The translations under genes and the position numbers were made by a program. Shown here one piece after another: positions 1 to 8,301 of a DNA stretch of 20,066 nt. Positions within the stretch are counted from its first letter, which is position 1. The number at the start of each line of letters is the position of its first letter. Below the pieces are notes generated by a model that did no database searches, had not been told where the DNA came from, and saw only the letters and a list, made by a program, of their open reading frames with translations. Source of the stretch: an uncultured Alphaproteobacteria bacterium (GTDB taxonomy: Bacteria > Pseudomonadota > Alphaproteobacteria > Paracaedibacterales > CAIULA01); contig CAIVFQ010000054.1 in assembly GCA_903905285.1 (NCBI GenBank), forward strand, positions 1-20,066. Direction: 5' to 3'.

Positions 1-40
1 CTTCTTTGAGGGCTTCTATCTCTTTATCTTTTTTATCCAT
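1..40 (-). CDS. 5' end of a divergent CDS running off the window (partial)
   Basis: An ATG on the minus strand at 40-38 opens a frame that stays open to the window edge: 13 codons, beginning MDKKDKEIEALKE. The residues are charged and helix-forming, as at the start of a coiled-coil protein. No strong Shine-Dalgarno is seen before it, and too little is present to name a family. Its position head-to-head with ctrA would make 41-260 a shared divergent promoter region. It could also be a chance frame. Confidence 0.35.
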   Translation of the reverse strand, partial: MDKKDKEIEALKE

Positions 41-91
41 ACAAAACTTATGAATGATTTGAACAAAACTTTAAACACTTTTTTCTTTCCC

Positions 92-107
92 AACCTGGGT
101 AGTTACC
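92..107 (+). repeat. 16-nt repeat, inverted copy at 19958-19973 (left copy)
   Basis: The sequence AACCTGGGTAGTTACC occurs here and as its exact reverse complement at 19958-19973, almost 20 kb away. Both copies are outside genes. The flanks do not match beyond the 16 nt, so this is a short dispersed element, a protein-binding site or a mobile-element scar rather than a long duplication. The core GGTAGTTACC is itself nearly palindromic. Confidence 0.6.
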
Positions 108-137
108 TCTGAAAAAAGGATGTTTGGAGATGTTTCA

Positions 138-156
138 TCGTAAAAACATTTTACGA
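138..156. promoter_or_regulatory. Perfect 8-bp-arm palindrome upstream of ctrA (candidate operator)
   Basis: TCGTAAAA and TTTTACGA are perfect inverted arms separated by ACA. The site lies 105 bp before the ctrA start codon, in AT-rich non-coding DNA. A dimeric regulator could bind it; there is no T-run after it to suggest a terminator. At 165-179 there is also TTAA-N7-CTAA, one mismatch from the TTAA-N7-TTAA pattern bound by CtrA. In DNA this AT-rich that match could be chance. Confidence 0.4.
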
Positions 157-260
157 ACAAAAGGTTAAATAATTACTAAAATTTTAAAAAATAAAATTGT
201 AGGTAATCTCTCTTTTTTTTGTTAGCATTTTTATAGGTGATACTAAACAGCAAGGGCATC

Positions 261-1073
261 ATGCGTATTTTGCTTATAGAAGATGATTCTGCAACAGCAA
301 AAAATTTAGAACTGCTTCTAAAAGTAGAAGGTTTTATTTGTGATACTACTGATCTAGGCGAAGATGGCTTAGAAATTGGTAAACTTTACGAGTATGATTT
401 AATCATTCTAGACTTGCTGTTACCAGACATGGATGGATTCGAAGTTGTTCGACGCCTAAGGGCTTCGCAAGTTAAAACTCCTATTTTAGTTTTGTCAGGC
501 CTTAGCCAAATTGAAGATAAAGTCAAAGGACTAGGCTTTGGAGCTGACGACTATTTAACAAAACCTTTCAGCAAAAATGAATTGGTTGCGCGCATCCACG
601 CCATTATCCGCCGTTCACATGGGCATTCCAACTCGATTATCAATACGGGACGTCTATCTGTTAATTTACAACATCGAACAGCCAATATTGATGGGAACAC
701 TTTAAACTTAACAGGAAAAGAATATTCCATTATTGAGTTGTTATCGCTTCGAAAGGGAACAACCCTTACCAAAGAAATGTTTTTAAATCATTTATATGGC
801 GGTATGGACGAGCCAGAACTAAAAATAATTGATGTGTTTATTTGTAAGCTGCGGCGTAAAATTGCCGATGCTACGGGTGAAGAAGGATACATTGAAACTG
901 TTTGGGGGCGGGGGTATGTTTTGCGTGAACCGACTGAGGATGCTTCTATAGCCACCTCACCTCATGGGTTGTCAAACGAACACTTAACCAAAGGGGATAT
1001 TACCATCCCTGCGGCGCCGACAAACCCTAAGTCATCAGAAACCGCAAACTTTGCTTCACATCCTGATTTTTAG
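261..1073 (+). CDS. ctrA: Cell-cycle response regulator CtrA
   Basis: This is the OmpR-type response regulator that controls cell-cycle, division and envelope genes in alphaproteobacteria after phosphorylation through the CckA-ChpT relay. The receiver domain (about residues 1-120) has the acidic pair at D8/D9, phosphoacceptor D51 within [10 protein letters not shown], and a conserved K in LTKPF. The winged-helix domain (about 125-224) contains [20 protein letters not shown] followed by [12 protein letters not shown] and ends [11 protein letters not shown], nearly identical to Caulobacter CtrA as I know it. I start at ATG 261 because MRILLIEDD is the family N-terminus; an in-frame GTG at 237 would add eight uncharacteristic residues. 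The product is 270 residues against about 231 in Caulobacter, because of a Ser/Thr/Pro-rich tail after residue 224. That tail might affect proteolysis. Confidence 0.95.
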   Translation: MRILLIEDDSATAKNLELLLKVEGFICDTTDLGEDGLEIGKLYEYDLIILDLLLPDMDGFEVVRRLRASQVKTPILVLSGLSQIEDKVKGLGFGADDYLTKPFSKNELVARIHAIIRRSHGHSNSIINTGRLSVNLQHRTANIDGNTLNLTGKEYSIIELLSLRKGTTLTKEMFLNHLYGGMDEPELKIIDVFICKLRRKIADATGEEGYIETVWGRGYVLREPTEDASIATSPHGLSNEHLTKGDITIPAAPTNPKSSETANFASHPDF

Positions 1074-1344
1074 GTTTTTTACCGAAGACACTTTGTCATT
1101 TTCAAAACTGTGGGGATAAGGAATACAACTGGATTTCCAACCCGCTGGTGGCAAAGAACAGCCTTAAGAGATTGTCTGCTTTTTTAAATGCACATGATGA
1201 CGGAAATGTTTGTATTACTGTAAATTATCTTATTCTTACTTATTAACTCTTTGTTATTATTTTTTGAGTTATTGTTATACTTAATAATTATTCGCGCCCG
1301 AAATGTCTGGCACTAAAAGCAAGACTTTTTAAGGAGTAGATAAA
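1074..1344. other. Non-coding gap after ctrA with a possible repeat remnant
   Basis: No gene is seen in these 271 bp. AATACAACTGGATT at 1122-1135 also occurs at 6539-6552 inside the double-hairpin repeat, so this may be a decayed copy that has lost its GC hairpins. A weak promoter candidate for the next gene is TTGTTA at 1251-1256 and TTATAC at 1275-1280, with 18-nt spacing. Confidence 0.35.
1331..1336 (+). promoter_or_regulatory. Shine-Dalgarno that fixes a GTG start at 1345
   Basis: AAGGAG lies 8 nt before GTG 1345. It decides the start, since the GTG opens directly into a signal peptide. Confidence 0.7.
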
Positions 1345-2598
1345 GTGAAACATTTATTTGTCAGGGCTTTATTGTCCGTCTGCGTTTCTTTTTCGGCAGG
1401 ATTAAACGTCGCCGTATCATCAGATGAAAAAATTGATGACCGAGAAAGTGCCCATGCTGGGCGTTTACCAACATCTGGTTTTTCCGACCTGTGCCTTTTA
1501 CTTAATAGAAAGGTTCACCCTGCTGTTGAGGCAATTGACCTCTTATTGAATGATATACGCCGCCCCTATGATATTGATTCTTGGCGTTCATATGTTACAG
1601 AGTCCTCTGAGTATATTTATCAGATGGATAACAGAACCAAATGGCAGCCCCTTCTTCACAGTTCGCCCAGGATATATTTTTTATCCCCGCTAAGGCCTTT
1701 TTCACTCATTGAGGTAGAGGCAGAATTTGGAAGATTTTTAAGAAGACTACAATTTCCTGGGAAGCTGGCTTTTCACTGTGTAGAAGGCGTTGATGTGCAA
1801 AAAATACCACATTCTCCTTTTTCTAGATTTGGTGTATTGCAGGTGGCTGGCCAGTTTAACTTTCTAACATCCCAACAACCAGAACGCACCCCCATTCCCG
1901 GATATTTGGATGATGATACCCAGGGCTCTCGAGCCTCTCTTAACTTTCTTTCCCTGCTTTTAGTAAGAGACTATCTGTTTGGAAAACCTGAAGTACAGCG
2001 TTCTCTTCAGCCTTTGTTTGCACACTTACCCTCGGACGCTTACAGCTGGGGACATTTGAAACCCGCTGCTATTCCAGAAGGACAAAGGCCAGAATTTATT
2101 AAACATCTACAGGAAAACATTGGTTCCTTAAATATCTTTGCCGAGTGGAGTGACCGGCCAGAATTTGGTGGCGAGGATGAGCCATTGTTAAAAGTTTTTA
2201 CGGCAGCCCCTTCTTTTCAGGCAGAAGGAGTGTCAGAGCCTAGTGGGTTTGAACATCAAGTCTCTGCTCTGCTTGTTCCAGTTCAATACAGGGCCGTAGC
2301 GCAGCTTGCTGTTGTAAAAAGCTTAGGACTGCATGGACGCCTTCCCCTTCACCTTACGCTTGTTGGGCAGGGCGGTTTGAATAATCCAGAATCTGTTATG
2401 ATGAAAGCCTTTCAGGCCGTTTTTGATGTAGCTAAATCTTACCCCATTGATGTTTTTGTTCATGCAGGTAACTCAAAGGACGTTGCCATGATAAGACGAA
2501 ATCTCCCTGAAGGAGCCAGAGTTGACAGCATGACCGCCGCAGAGTTTTTTTCTGGCTCTTTTCCAGTTTCCTCTAAATCAGCCATAAAAAAAGAGTAG
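1345..2598 (+). CDS. Exported protein with macrodomain-like motifs, unknown function
   Basis: The 417-residue product begins with a signal peptide (about residues 1-25, MKHLFVRALLSVCVSFSAG), so it should leave the cytoplasm. The mature part has two blocks. QVAGQFN (166-172) followed by a YLDDDTQG block (187-194) and RASL is one. LTLVGQGGLNNP (337-348), before a strand ending DVFVHAG, is the other. From memory, a bacterial family of uncharacterised proteins carries AsQFN...Y..D.TQGPa and LTLlGgGvFgNP blocks and is thought to have a macrodomain-like fold, which would bind ADP-ribose or a related nucleotide. The resemblance is motif-level and should be read as inference. The Lys-rich end (SAIKKE) closes the gene. 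It stands alone, 62 bp before sodB on the same strand. Confidence 0.75.
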   Translation: MKHLFVRALLSVCVSFSAGLNVAVSSDEKIDDRESAHAGRLPTSGFSDLCLLLNRKVHPAVEAIDLLLNDIRRPYDIDSWRSYVTESSEYIYQMDNRTKWQPLLHSSPRIYFLSPLRPFSLIEVEAEFGRFLRRLQFPGKLAFHCVEGVDVQKIPHSPFSRFGVLQVAGQFNFLTSQQPERTPIPGYLDDDTQGSRASLNFLSLLLVRDYLFGKPEVQRSLQPLFAHLPSDAYSWGHLKPAAIPEGQRPEFIKHLQENIGSLNIFAEWSDRPEFGGEDEPLLKVFTAAPSFQAEGVSEPSGFEHQVSALLVPVQYRAVAQLAVVKSLGLHGRLPLHLTLVGQGGLNNPESVMMKAFQAVFDVAKSYPIDVFVHAGNSKDVAMIRRNLPEGARVDSMTAAEFFSGSFPVSSKSAIKKE

Positions 2599-2645
2599 GT
2601 TCACAGAACTTAAGAAATCTGTTACTTTTGGGTCAACTTTCCAAA

Positions 2646-2660
2646 TAAGGGGAACCCTTA
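2646..2660 (+). promoter_or_regulatory. Hairpin enclosing the sodB Shine-Dalgarno
   Basis: TAAGGG and CCCTTA can pair around a GAA loop, and the structure ends directly at ATG 2661. The Shine-Dalgarno AAGGGG (2647-2652) lies in the 5' arm and loop, so folding would hide it. This could set or tune sodB translation, but the stem is only 6 bp. Confidence 0.4.
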
Positions 2661-3254
2661 ATGACCCATATCTTGCCGCCCTTGCCTTATGCGGTTGATG
2701 CTTTAGAACCCTATATTTCTTCTAATACTTTATCGTTTCATCACGGTAAGCATCACCAAACATATATAACAAATTTAAATAACTTAATCCCCAACACTCC
2801 TTTTGCTAAGCAACAGTTGGAAGACATTATTGTGCAGGCATCTTCCCAACCTGAATACGGTGGCATCTTTAATAATGCGGCCCAGGTATGGAACCATACT
2901 TTTTATTGGAATTGCCTAAAGCCCAAAGGCGGAGGGCAGCCGTTTGGCGAGATTGCTAAATTGATCGACCGTGACCTTGGCGGATATGACAAGTTCAAAG
3001 TAGACTTTAAGCAAGCCGCCACCACACAATTTGGCAGCGGTTGGGCCTGGCTTGTGCTTGATAAGGATCATTTGAAAATCATCAAAACAGGCAATGCTGA
3101 CTTACCCATGATTCATGGCCAAAAAGCCGTTTTGACATGTGATGTTTGGGAACATGCTTATTACCTTGATTACCAAAATCGTCGGGCTGATTACGTTGAC
3201 ATCTTTTTGGACCATTTGGTTAATTGGGACTTTGCCAACGCTCAAATTGTATGA
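2661..3254 (+). CDS. sodB: Iron superoxide dismutase
   Basis: It converts superoxide to hydrogen peroxide and oxygen in the cytoplasm. The 197 residues cover a complete Fe/Mn-type enzyme: N-terminal helical domain with LPPLPYAVDALEP and FHHGKHHQTY, then a C-terminal alpha/beta domain. The expected metal ligands are all present at H27, H79 (in WNHTFYW), D161 and H165 (in DVWEHAYYLDY). AAQVWNHTFYW and GSGWAWLV are typical of the iron rather than the manganese form. There is no signal peptide. Its TGA overlaps the ATG of the next gene (ATGA), so the glycosyltransferase is probably translated with it. A hairpin over the ribosome binding site may control both. Confidence 0.96.
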   Translation: MTHILPPLPYAVDALEPYISSNTLSFHHGKHHQTYITNLNNLIPNTPFAKQQLEDIIVQASSQPEYGGIFNNAAQVWNHTFYWNCLKPKGGGQPFGEIAKLIDRDLGGYDKFKVDFKQAATTQFGSGWAWLVLDKDHLKIIKTGNADLPMIHGQKAVLTCDVWEHAYYLDYQNRRADYVDIFLDHLVNWDFANAQIV

Positions 3255-4231
3255 AGAAAATTCTCTTTATCACCTGCAGTCGTATAGGCGATGCAGTTTT
3301 GACAACAGGAATTTTGGATTACATTCAACGCCACATACCTAGTGCTGGCGTTACAATCGCGGTTGACCCTTTGCCGGCGCCTTTGTTTAGGGATTATCCT
3401 TTATTGGATAACCTGATCATTTTTGCTAAACAAAAACGCAGCCGGCATTGGTTAACCTTATGGAAACAAGTCAAAGGGCAGCATTGGGATTGGGTCATTG
3501 ATTTGCGCGGGTCAGTTATTAGTTACGCCCTGCGATGTGGTCGACGATCTGTATGGCATCAAAAAGAAAACGACCAACGCCATAAAGTTGAACAAATATC
3601 TTCCCTAGCGGGGATACCAACAACATCGCCAGCGCTTTGGTTTAGTCAGCAACGGTTAGAGGTTGCCAAAACTTTATTAACCGAAGAAACTTTCCACCTA
3701 GCTATGGCTCCGGCTGCCAATTGGGTGGGGAAACAATGGCCGATTGAACGGTTCACACAAACAGCCCAACAATTTTGTCAAGCCTATCCCAACGCCAAGA
3801 TTGTTCTGATCGCCGCTCCCCATGAACGTCAGGTGGTTCAGTCATTGGTTGAAAGCCTGCCAGCTTCACAGCTTATCAATTTAATCGATCGCGATTATGA
3901 CCTGGGGCAAACAGCTGCGTGTCTGCAACGATGTCAGCTTTTTTTAGGCAATGATTCTGGCTTAATGCACATGTCAGCTGCCGTTGGTACGCCAACCATT
4001 GGCTTGTTTGGACCATCACGGGAGGAAAATTATGGACCCTATAACGGTCATTTTTCCGAGACAGGGAAAAAGGCCAACACAGTTATTCGTATTCCCCAAA
4101 CCTATGATCAACTAAAATCAACGCCCGGATTTTCTCACCAATCGCAAGATTGCTATATGATGGGCTTAACGGTTGATGCAGTTTGGCAAGTTCTAAAACA
4201 GCAATCAGAACAAATCTACCCATCAAAATAA
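3251..4231 (+). CDS. Family 9 (heptosyltransferase-like) glycosyltransferase
   Basis: It probably transfers a heptose or related sugar from a nucleotide donor to the lipopolysaccharide core at the inner face of the inner membrane. The 326-residue GT9 pattern is complete: N-terminal MKKILFITCSRIGDAVLTT, the acidic segment WDWVIDLRGS, the central MAPAANWVGKQWP, and the C-terminal donor-site block GNDSGLMHMSAAVGTPTIGL followed by FGPS. I start at ATG 3251, which overlaps the sodB stop by 4 nt and gives the family N-terminus; the frame is open further upstream, but that part lies inside sodB. No signal peptide is seen, as expected. No other LPS genes are nearby, so the exact acceptor cannot be named. 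Confidence 0.88.
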   Translation: MKKILFITCSRIGDAVLTTGILDYIQRHIPSAGVTIAVDPLPAPLFRDYPLLDNLIIFAKQKRSRHWLTLWKQVKGQHWDWVIDLRGSVISYALRCGRRSVWHQKENDQRHKVEQISSLAGIPTTSPALWFSQQRLEVAKTLLTEETFHLAMAPAANWVGKQWPIERFTQTAQQFCQAYPNAKIVLIAAPHERQVVQSLVESLPASQLINLIDRDYDLGQTAACLQRCQLFLGNDSGLMHMSAAVGTPTIGLFGPSREENYGPYNGHFSETGKKANTVIRIPQTYDQLKSTPGFSHQSQDCYMMGLTVDAVWQVLKQQSEQIYPSK

Positions 4232-4270
4232 AAATCTCTCGTTCTTAACTATTTGTTAGCTATCACACCC

Positions 4271-4298
4271 CTATATTTAGATTAATTATCTAATATAG
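4271..4298. promoter_or_regulatory. Imperfect palindrome just before the protein A ribosome binding site
   Basis: Arms CTATATTTAGAT and ATCTAATATAG flank TAATT; they are complementary except for one unpaired base, and the inner TTAGAT/ATCTAA part is perfect. The site ends at the AGGA ribosome binding site (4297-4300) of the 4312 gene. It could be an operator or an mRNA hairpin. The AT-rich context lowers confidence. Confidence 0.35.
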
Positions 4299-4311
4299 GA
4301 AAGATAGTGTC

Positions 4312-6456
4312 ATGTTTTTAAAGGGGATTCTGATAGGGGCCGTTGTTTCTTTGAATACCGTTACCTTTGCGGGTACGTTTGATATGCAAAGCTTTATTCA
4401 AAGCAACCAAAAAACGCCGTCCATGCAGGTTAAAGGTGTCGCCATTAGCCCGCATATCCAGCTGTTTGATTTATTATCTAAACATTTGCAGACGGAACAC
4501 GACAAGGTAAAAGCAGGGCCTATGGCCCAATGTCTGATTGCTTTTGGCGCGACCTCTTATAACAAGAGTTTGCCTCATCCAACGAATGATGCAGAAAAAG
4601 ACGTTCTGACAAACGCCCTTTACTCAGCCGTTCATTATTTGCATCAACAAAATCTGCTAGCTCAAGAAGGAATTGTTGCCTTTATTGAAAGCAAGGCCAA
4701 AATTTTCCAAGAGTCCGATCACGAACATCTTGCTTATTTAAGTTCGGTGCTTTTAGCGTCTTACAACGATGGCCTTGGCGCCACTTTCGTTGCACGTAAA
4801 CAAACTTTTATAGATTGTTTGGCTGCGGGCTGGCTTAAAGAAAAATTGGCTAAAGATTCTTACTGGCAGTATATGGATACTTGGAATCAGCATCGATTGG
4901 CTCCTTCTGCGCCAGCCACTATCCCGGCCTCTGCACCATCCTCCGCACCGTCTGATACGCCTAAATCTGCTGTTGACATCCTTGTTGAGTTGACCAAGGG
5001 TTTAAGCGAAACGTCTGATTTAAGAAAAGCCAAAACGTTTGCGACTGATTTATGTGACATGTTAAAGACACGGTCTAATTTTTCATTATTGGTTTCTGGA
5101 TCTCCAGTTCAGGCTCAAGCAGCGGCAGTTCTTCTTCCTGCCTTGATCTTCCTTGAGAAATTTAAGATGCTTGATACTACTGTCAACGCCGACTCCAGTG
5201 CCCTTGATTATTATGTGCCTGATGCAAAAAATATGGTTAACCAGGCTGTTTTATTAAGCTTGGCAACGGCTATTCAAAAAAGTTTGTTAAATCCAAAGGC
5301 AACGGCCAGTAAACTTTTGGAACTTGTTCGATACCAAAAAAACAGTCGTTCCTTGAAGGCAGCAAGGTCTGCTATGGATGATCTTTTTACAACGGATTCC
5401 ATCAAGTCGTTGATTACAGATGACTTGATCAGGCAAATTCAGGCAGCATCCTTAGCGATTTCTGCGACACAAGGAACGACGATTGACGCAGAGGCACAAA
5501 AACAACAACTGATGGACTATGACTTGCCAGCTTTTGATCTGCAAGCAGGGACAGAGGTTATTAGTAGCCTTCCTTTATATTATTTTGGTTCCAGTGGCAG
5601 CGGTCTACAGTGCGGGTTTTTCAGCCTTGGTTTTGCCAACAGACGTCAAGCCATCGAACAGCTGGTTGATAATCTGTGTGAACCTAATATTTACGTTTTG
5701 GCAGACATGGTTTCAGGCACAAGCGGCGAGCTTAAATCTATCATGAGCAAGCATGCAAGCAAAAAAACGGCAATTCCTGCCAAATATCTACGTCTGTATG
5801 CAAAGAACCACGCTTTAGCTCTTTCTGATGAAAAGTTGTTAGAACATCTAACCGACGCCTATACAAAACTTGATGGGGAAATCAGCAAAGCCGGAGCAGC
5901 TCTTGATAATGAATTTGAAGCTTTGAAAAAAGCAAAAGGACTTCCTGCTAGAGTGCCAGATGGAGATGATGGAACTATCGCTAACGCTTTCCGTGTTTTA
6001 CGGCAACCTTTTGGATATAGTAGAGGGATTGAGCAAATGAAAATCACGCAGCTTTTCTACCCCCTAGCTGATTTTCAAGGGCTTATTGAGCAAAGTATTA
6101 ACGAAAAATTCAGAAGTGGAATGCTTGAATTTGACCCGAACCCTGATTGGCAGATCGGTGCACCCACATACCCACACATTATGGCTTTGTTAAACCATTG
6201 CGATATTTATTCATGGGTTTCAGCCTCGACCTTTGCAGGTATGCAAGCAAGCGCATCAGCGACTTTGCCAATCTATCAAACATCTGATAAAGCCTTTGTT
6301 TTGACAAGCGTTATAAGCGGAGGAGAGGGTGCTAAGCGGGTTGATATTTTGAACGAAAATGGCTTCCACTTTGAAAAATGGGTTGTTGCCGATCGCGGCG
6401 CCCTTGCCAAAGCCATTCGCCACAAAGCAGCTTATTGGTTAAGTAACACAAAATAG
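4312..6456 (+). CDS. Exported protein A, candidate OTU/papain-like cysteine protease
   Basis: This 714-residue product has a signal peptide (about 1-20, ending TVTFAG), a helical N-terminal region, a Pro/Ala/Ser linker (about 197-220), a second helical region, and a C-terminal domain from about residue 420. That domain holds YFGSSGSGLQCGFFSLGF with C434, YPLADFQ, LEFDPNPDW, a PTYP...LNHCDIYSWV helix-strand segment, and NGFHFEKW with H686. Order and spacing resemble OTU-fold cysteine proteases: nucleophile in a C-x-F-x-x-L helix, then an I-x-V-like strand, then a late H-aromatic histidine. The usual OTU Asp three residues before Cys is absent (Gly here). It is homologous along its whole length to the 16553-18868 product, and C434 is the only cysteine the two share. 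A host deubiquitinase is a reasoned guess; a non-proteolytic role is possible. Confidence 0.75.
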   Translation: MFLKGILIGAVVSLNTVTFAGTFDMQSFIQSNQKTPSMQVKGVAISPHIQLFDLLSKHLQTEHDKVKAGPMAQCLIAFGATSYNKSLPHPTNDAEKDVLTNALYSAVHYLHQQNLLAQEGIVAFIESKAKIFQESDHEHLAYLSSVLLASYNDGLGATFVARKQTFIDCLAAGWLKEKLAKDSYWQYMDTWNQHRLAPSAPATIPASAPSSAPSDTPKSAVDILVELTKGLSETSDLRKAKTFATDLCDMLKTRSNFSLLVSGSPVQAQAAAVLLPALIFLEKFKMLDTTVNADSSALDYYVPDAKNMVNQAVLLSLATAIQKSLLNPKATASKLLELVRYQKNSRSLKAARSAMDDLFTTDSIKSLITDDLIRQIQAASLAISATQGTTIDAEAQKQQLMDYDLPAFDLQAGTEVISSLPLYYFGSSGSGLQCGFFSLGFANRRQAIEQLVDNLCEPNIYVLADMVSGTSGELKSIMSKHASKKTAIPAKYLRLYAKNHALALSDEKLLEHLTDAYTKLDGEISKAGAALDNEFEALKKAKGLPARVPDGDDGTIANAFRVLRQPFGYSRGIEQMKITQLFYPLADFQGLIEQSINEKFRSGMLEFDPNPDWQIGAPTYPHIMALLNHCDIYSWVSASTFAGMQASASATLPIYQTSDKAFVLTSVISGGEGAKRVDILNENGFHFEKWVVADRGALAKAIRHKAAYWLSNTK

Positions 6457-6505
6457 GTAGAAGACCCCTTTCGGATCATTTTTCGGGATTTCCCCCGCAT
6501 CCATT

Positions 6506-6574
6506 TTGTCACCCCCCGCGAAGGCGGGGGCCCAGAGAAATACAACTGGATTCCCGCCTGCGCGGGAATGACAA
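6506..6574. repeat. GC-rich double-hairpin dispersed repeat
   Basis: Two perfect hairpins sit inside an outer inverted repeat. CCCCCGC/GCGGGGG (6513-6530, loop GAAG) is followed by ATTCCCGC/GCGGGAAT (6550-6569, loop CTGC), and TTGTCA (6506-6511) pairs with TGACAA (6569-6574). Intergenic repeats of this kind, reading CGGGAATGACA, are widespread in proteobacteria with dispersed palindromes. It lies between the converging protein A gene and rnj and could stop transcription from both sides, though no T-run follows either hairpin. GC content is far above the flanks. A further GGAATGACAAG stands alone at about 6587-6597. Confidence 0.8.
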
Positions 6575-6648
6575 GTGGTGGCTTGGGGAATGACAAGAAA
6601 ACAATCGAAATGACAGAAAACGTTTTAATTTGATGTGAGATGAAAAAC

Positions 6649-8301
6649 TTAATCTTTCACAATATGAATTTCAACCAAAGGTTTTTTACCGAATCGTTGA
6701 TTCACAAGGTGTCTGACGATTTTTCTTAAGTCATTAATCGAATTGGCTTCATCTTTGATAAAGTCTGACGATGGTGTGTCCCTTACCAAGCAATGAAGGT
6801 CGCGCTTAAGTTCTTGCTCTTCCTCGCCTGGCTGGCACACGCCCAATAAAGTGAACTGGGGCAATCGCGTTCTGCTTCCTAACGCACTGATTCCCACCGT
6901 TATAAAGATAATTCCCTGAAGGGAAAGTTTATTGCGTTGTTTTAAAACCAAGCTGTCCATAGGAATTAAACGATCCCCATCCAACGCCCAACGTCCCACT
7001 TCAATCTGCTCAATCACGGCTAAAGATGCGCCTCCCAGTTGAATCAAACTGCCATTCTGCGGGGCCAAAACATCAGCCACCCCTTGAGATTTGGCAAGCG
7101 CGGCGTGCGCATGCAAGTGGCGGGCCTCCCCGTGCACAGGAATGGCAGAACGGGGACTCACCCATTGATACATTTGCCTGAGTTCATCACGAGCCGGATG
7201 GCCCGAAACATGAATGTCTTCGTCATGGGCCGTAATCAAGGTAACGCCAGCCTGAACTAAACGATTTTGCAAAAACCCAATATGACGTTCATTGCCTGGA
7301 ATAACGCGTGACGAGAAAAAAACAACGTCACGGGGTCCCATTTTAATGACCGGATGCTGCAAACTGGAAATTCGTGCTAACCCTGAACGGGCCTCCCCTT
7401 GCGAGCCGGTTGTAATAAACAAAACCTTCTCAGGGGGCATGTCCACGGCTTCCCTATCGCTTATAAAGGCAGGCAGCTTATTCAAATAACCAGCAGATTG
7501 CGCGGCAGCGACCATGCGATATAAAGAACGACCCACCAGGCAAACCTTCCGCCCACGGGCGGCCGCAGCCAGGCCAATTGTTTCAAGCCGTGCTATGTTA
7601 GAGGCAAAGCACGCAACAGTTACGCGATGGTTGGAAAATTCCCCAATCAATCGATTCAATTCGTCTCTTACAGATTGTTCTGATCCCGATGAACCCTCGC
7701 TTAAGGCATTCGTTGAATCGCAAACAAGGGCCAGCACACCCTGGTCACCCCATTCTTGAAGGCGTTTGAAATTGGTTGCTTCCCCAACCAAAGGATGGGG
7801 ATCAATTTTCCAGTCACCGGTATGAATAACCGTCCCTAAAGGCGTGGTGATGGCCAAAACATTGGGTTCTGCAATCGAATGCGTAATGGTGATAAATTCA
7901 ACCTTGAAATGCCCAATTTGAACAGTCCCTGATAAAGGAACCTCTATAATTTCCACATCATCAGCCCAAATTTTATCGGCAATCTTTTGACGAATAATGG
8001 CGGCTGTAAATGGTGTTGCATACAAGGGGCATCGCAAGTAAGGCCACAAATAAGGAATGGCACCCACATGATCTTCGTGGGCATGGGTTAAAACCAACCC
8101 TTTTAAATTTTTTTGAAAAGGCAAAATGAAGGAAGGATCCGGCGTTAGAACCTCTACGCCTAAGCGATCATGAAAGGTAATGCCAAGGTCAACCATTAAC
8201 CATTCTTGGTTATGACCATACAAATTTAAATTCATGCCGATCTCGCCAGCGCCCCCTAAAGGAAGGAACCAGAAATCTTTTTTTGTGGGTAAACTTTTCA
8301 T
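6649..8301 (-). CDS. rnj: Ribonuclease J
   Basis: This is a metallo-beta-lactamase/beta-CASP ribonuclease (5'-3' exonuclease and endonuclease) for mRNA decay and rRNA maturation in the cytoplasm. The 550-residue length fits the family. LPLGGAGEIGMN starts the fold, HAHEDHVGAIPY (H73, H75, D77, H78) gives the zinc ligands, then THSIAEPN, HTGDWKID and, in the beta-CASP part, CDSTNAL, FASNIARLE, TGSQGE and SGHPARDEL...PVHGE. The last 90 or so residues form the usual C-terminal domain. I choose ATG 8301, which gives MKSLPTKKDFWFLPLGG; an in-frame TTG at 8325 would add eight residues, and an AGGAG 14 nt before ATG 8301 does not settle the point. It converges with the protein A gene and diverges from the 8655 gene. 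Confidence 0.95.
   Translation of the reverse strand: MKSLPTKKDFWFLPLGGAGEIGMNLNLYGHNQEWLMVDLGITFHDRLGVEVLTPDPSFILPFQKNLKGLVLTHAHEDHVGAIPYLWPYLRCPLYATPFTAAIIRQKIADKIWADDVEIIEVPLSGTVQIGHFKVEFITITHSIAEPNVLAITTPLGTVIHTGDWKIDPHPLVGEATNFKRLQEWGDQGVLALVCDSTNALSEGSSGSEQSVRDELNRLIGEFSNHRVTVACFASNIARLETIGLAAAARGRKVCLVGRSLYRMVAAAQSAGYLNKLPAFISDREAVDMPPEKVLFITTGSQGEARSGLARISSLQHPVIKMGPRDVVFFSSRVIPGNERHIGFLQNRLVQAGVTLITAHDEDIHVSGHPARDELRQMYQWVSPRSAIPVHGEARHLHAHAALAKSQGVADVLAPQNGSLIQLGGASLAVIEQIEVGRWALDGDRLIPMDSLVLKQRNKLSLQGIIFITVGISALGSRTRLPQFTLLGVCQPGEEEQELKRDLHCLVRDTPSSDFIKDEANSINDLRKIVRHLVNQRFGKKPLVEIHIVKD

Noticed and set aside
7039..7759. Plus-strand open frames within rnj
   Set aside because: They are antisense to well-conserved RNase J motifs and have no family-like sequence or ribosome binding site.
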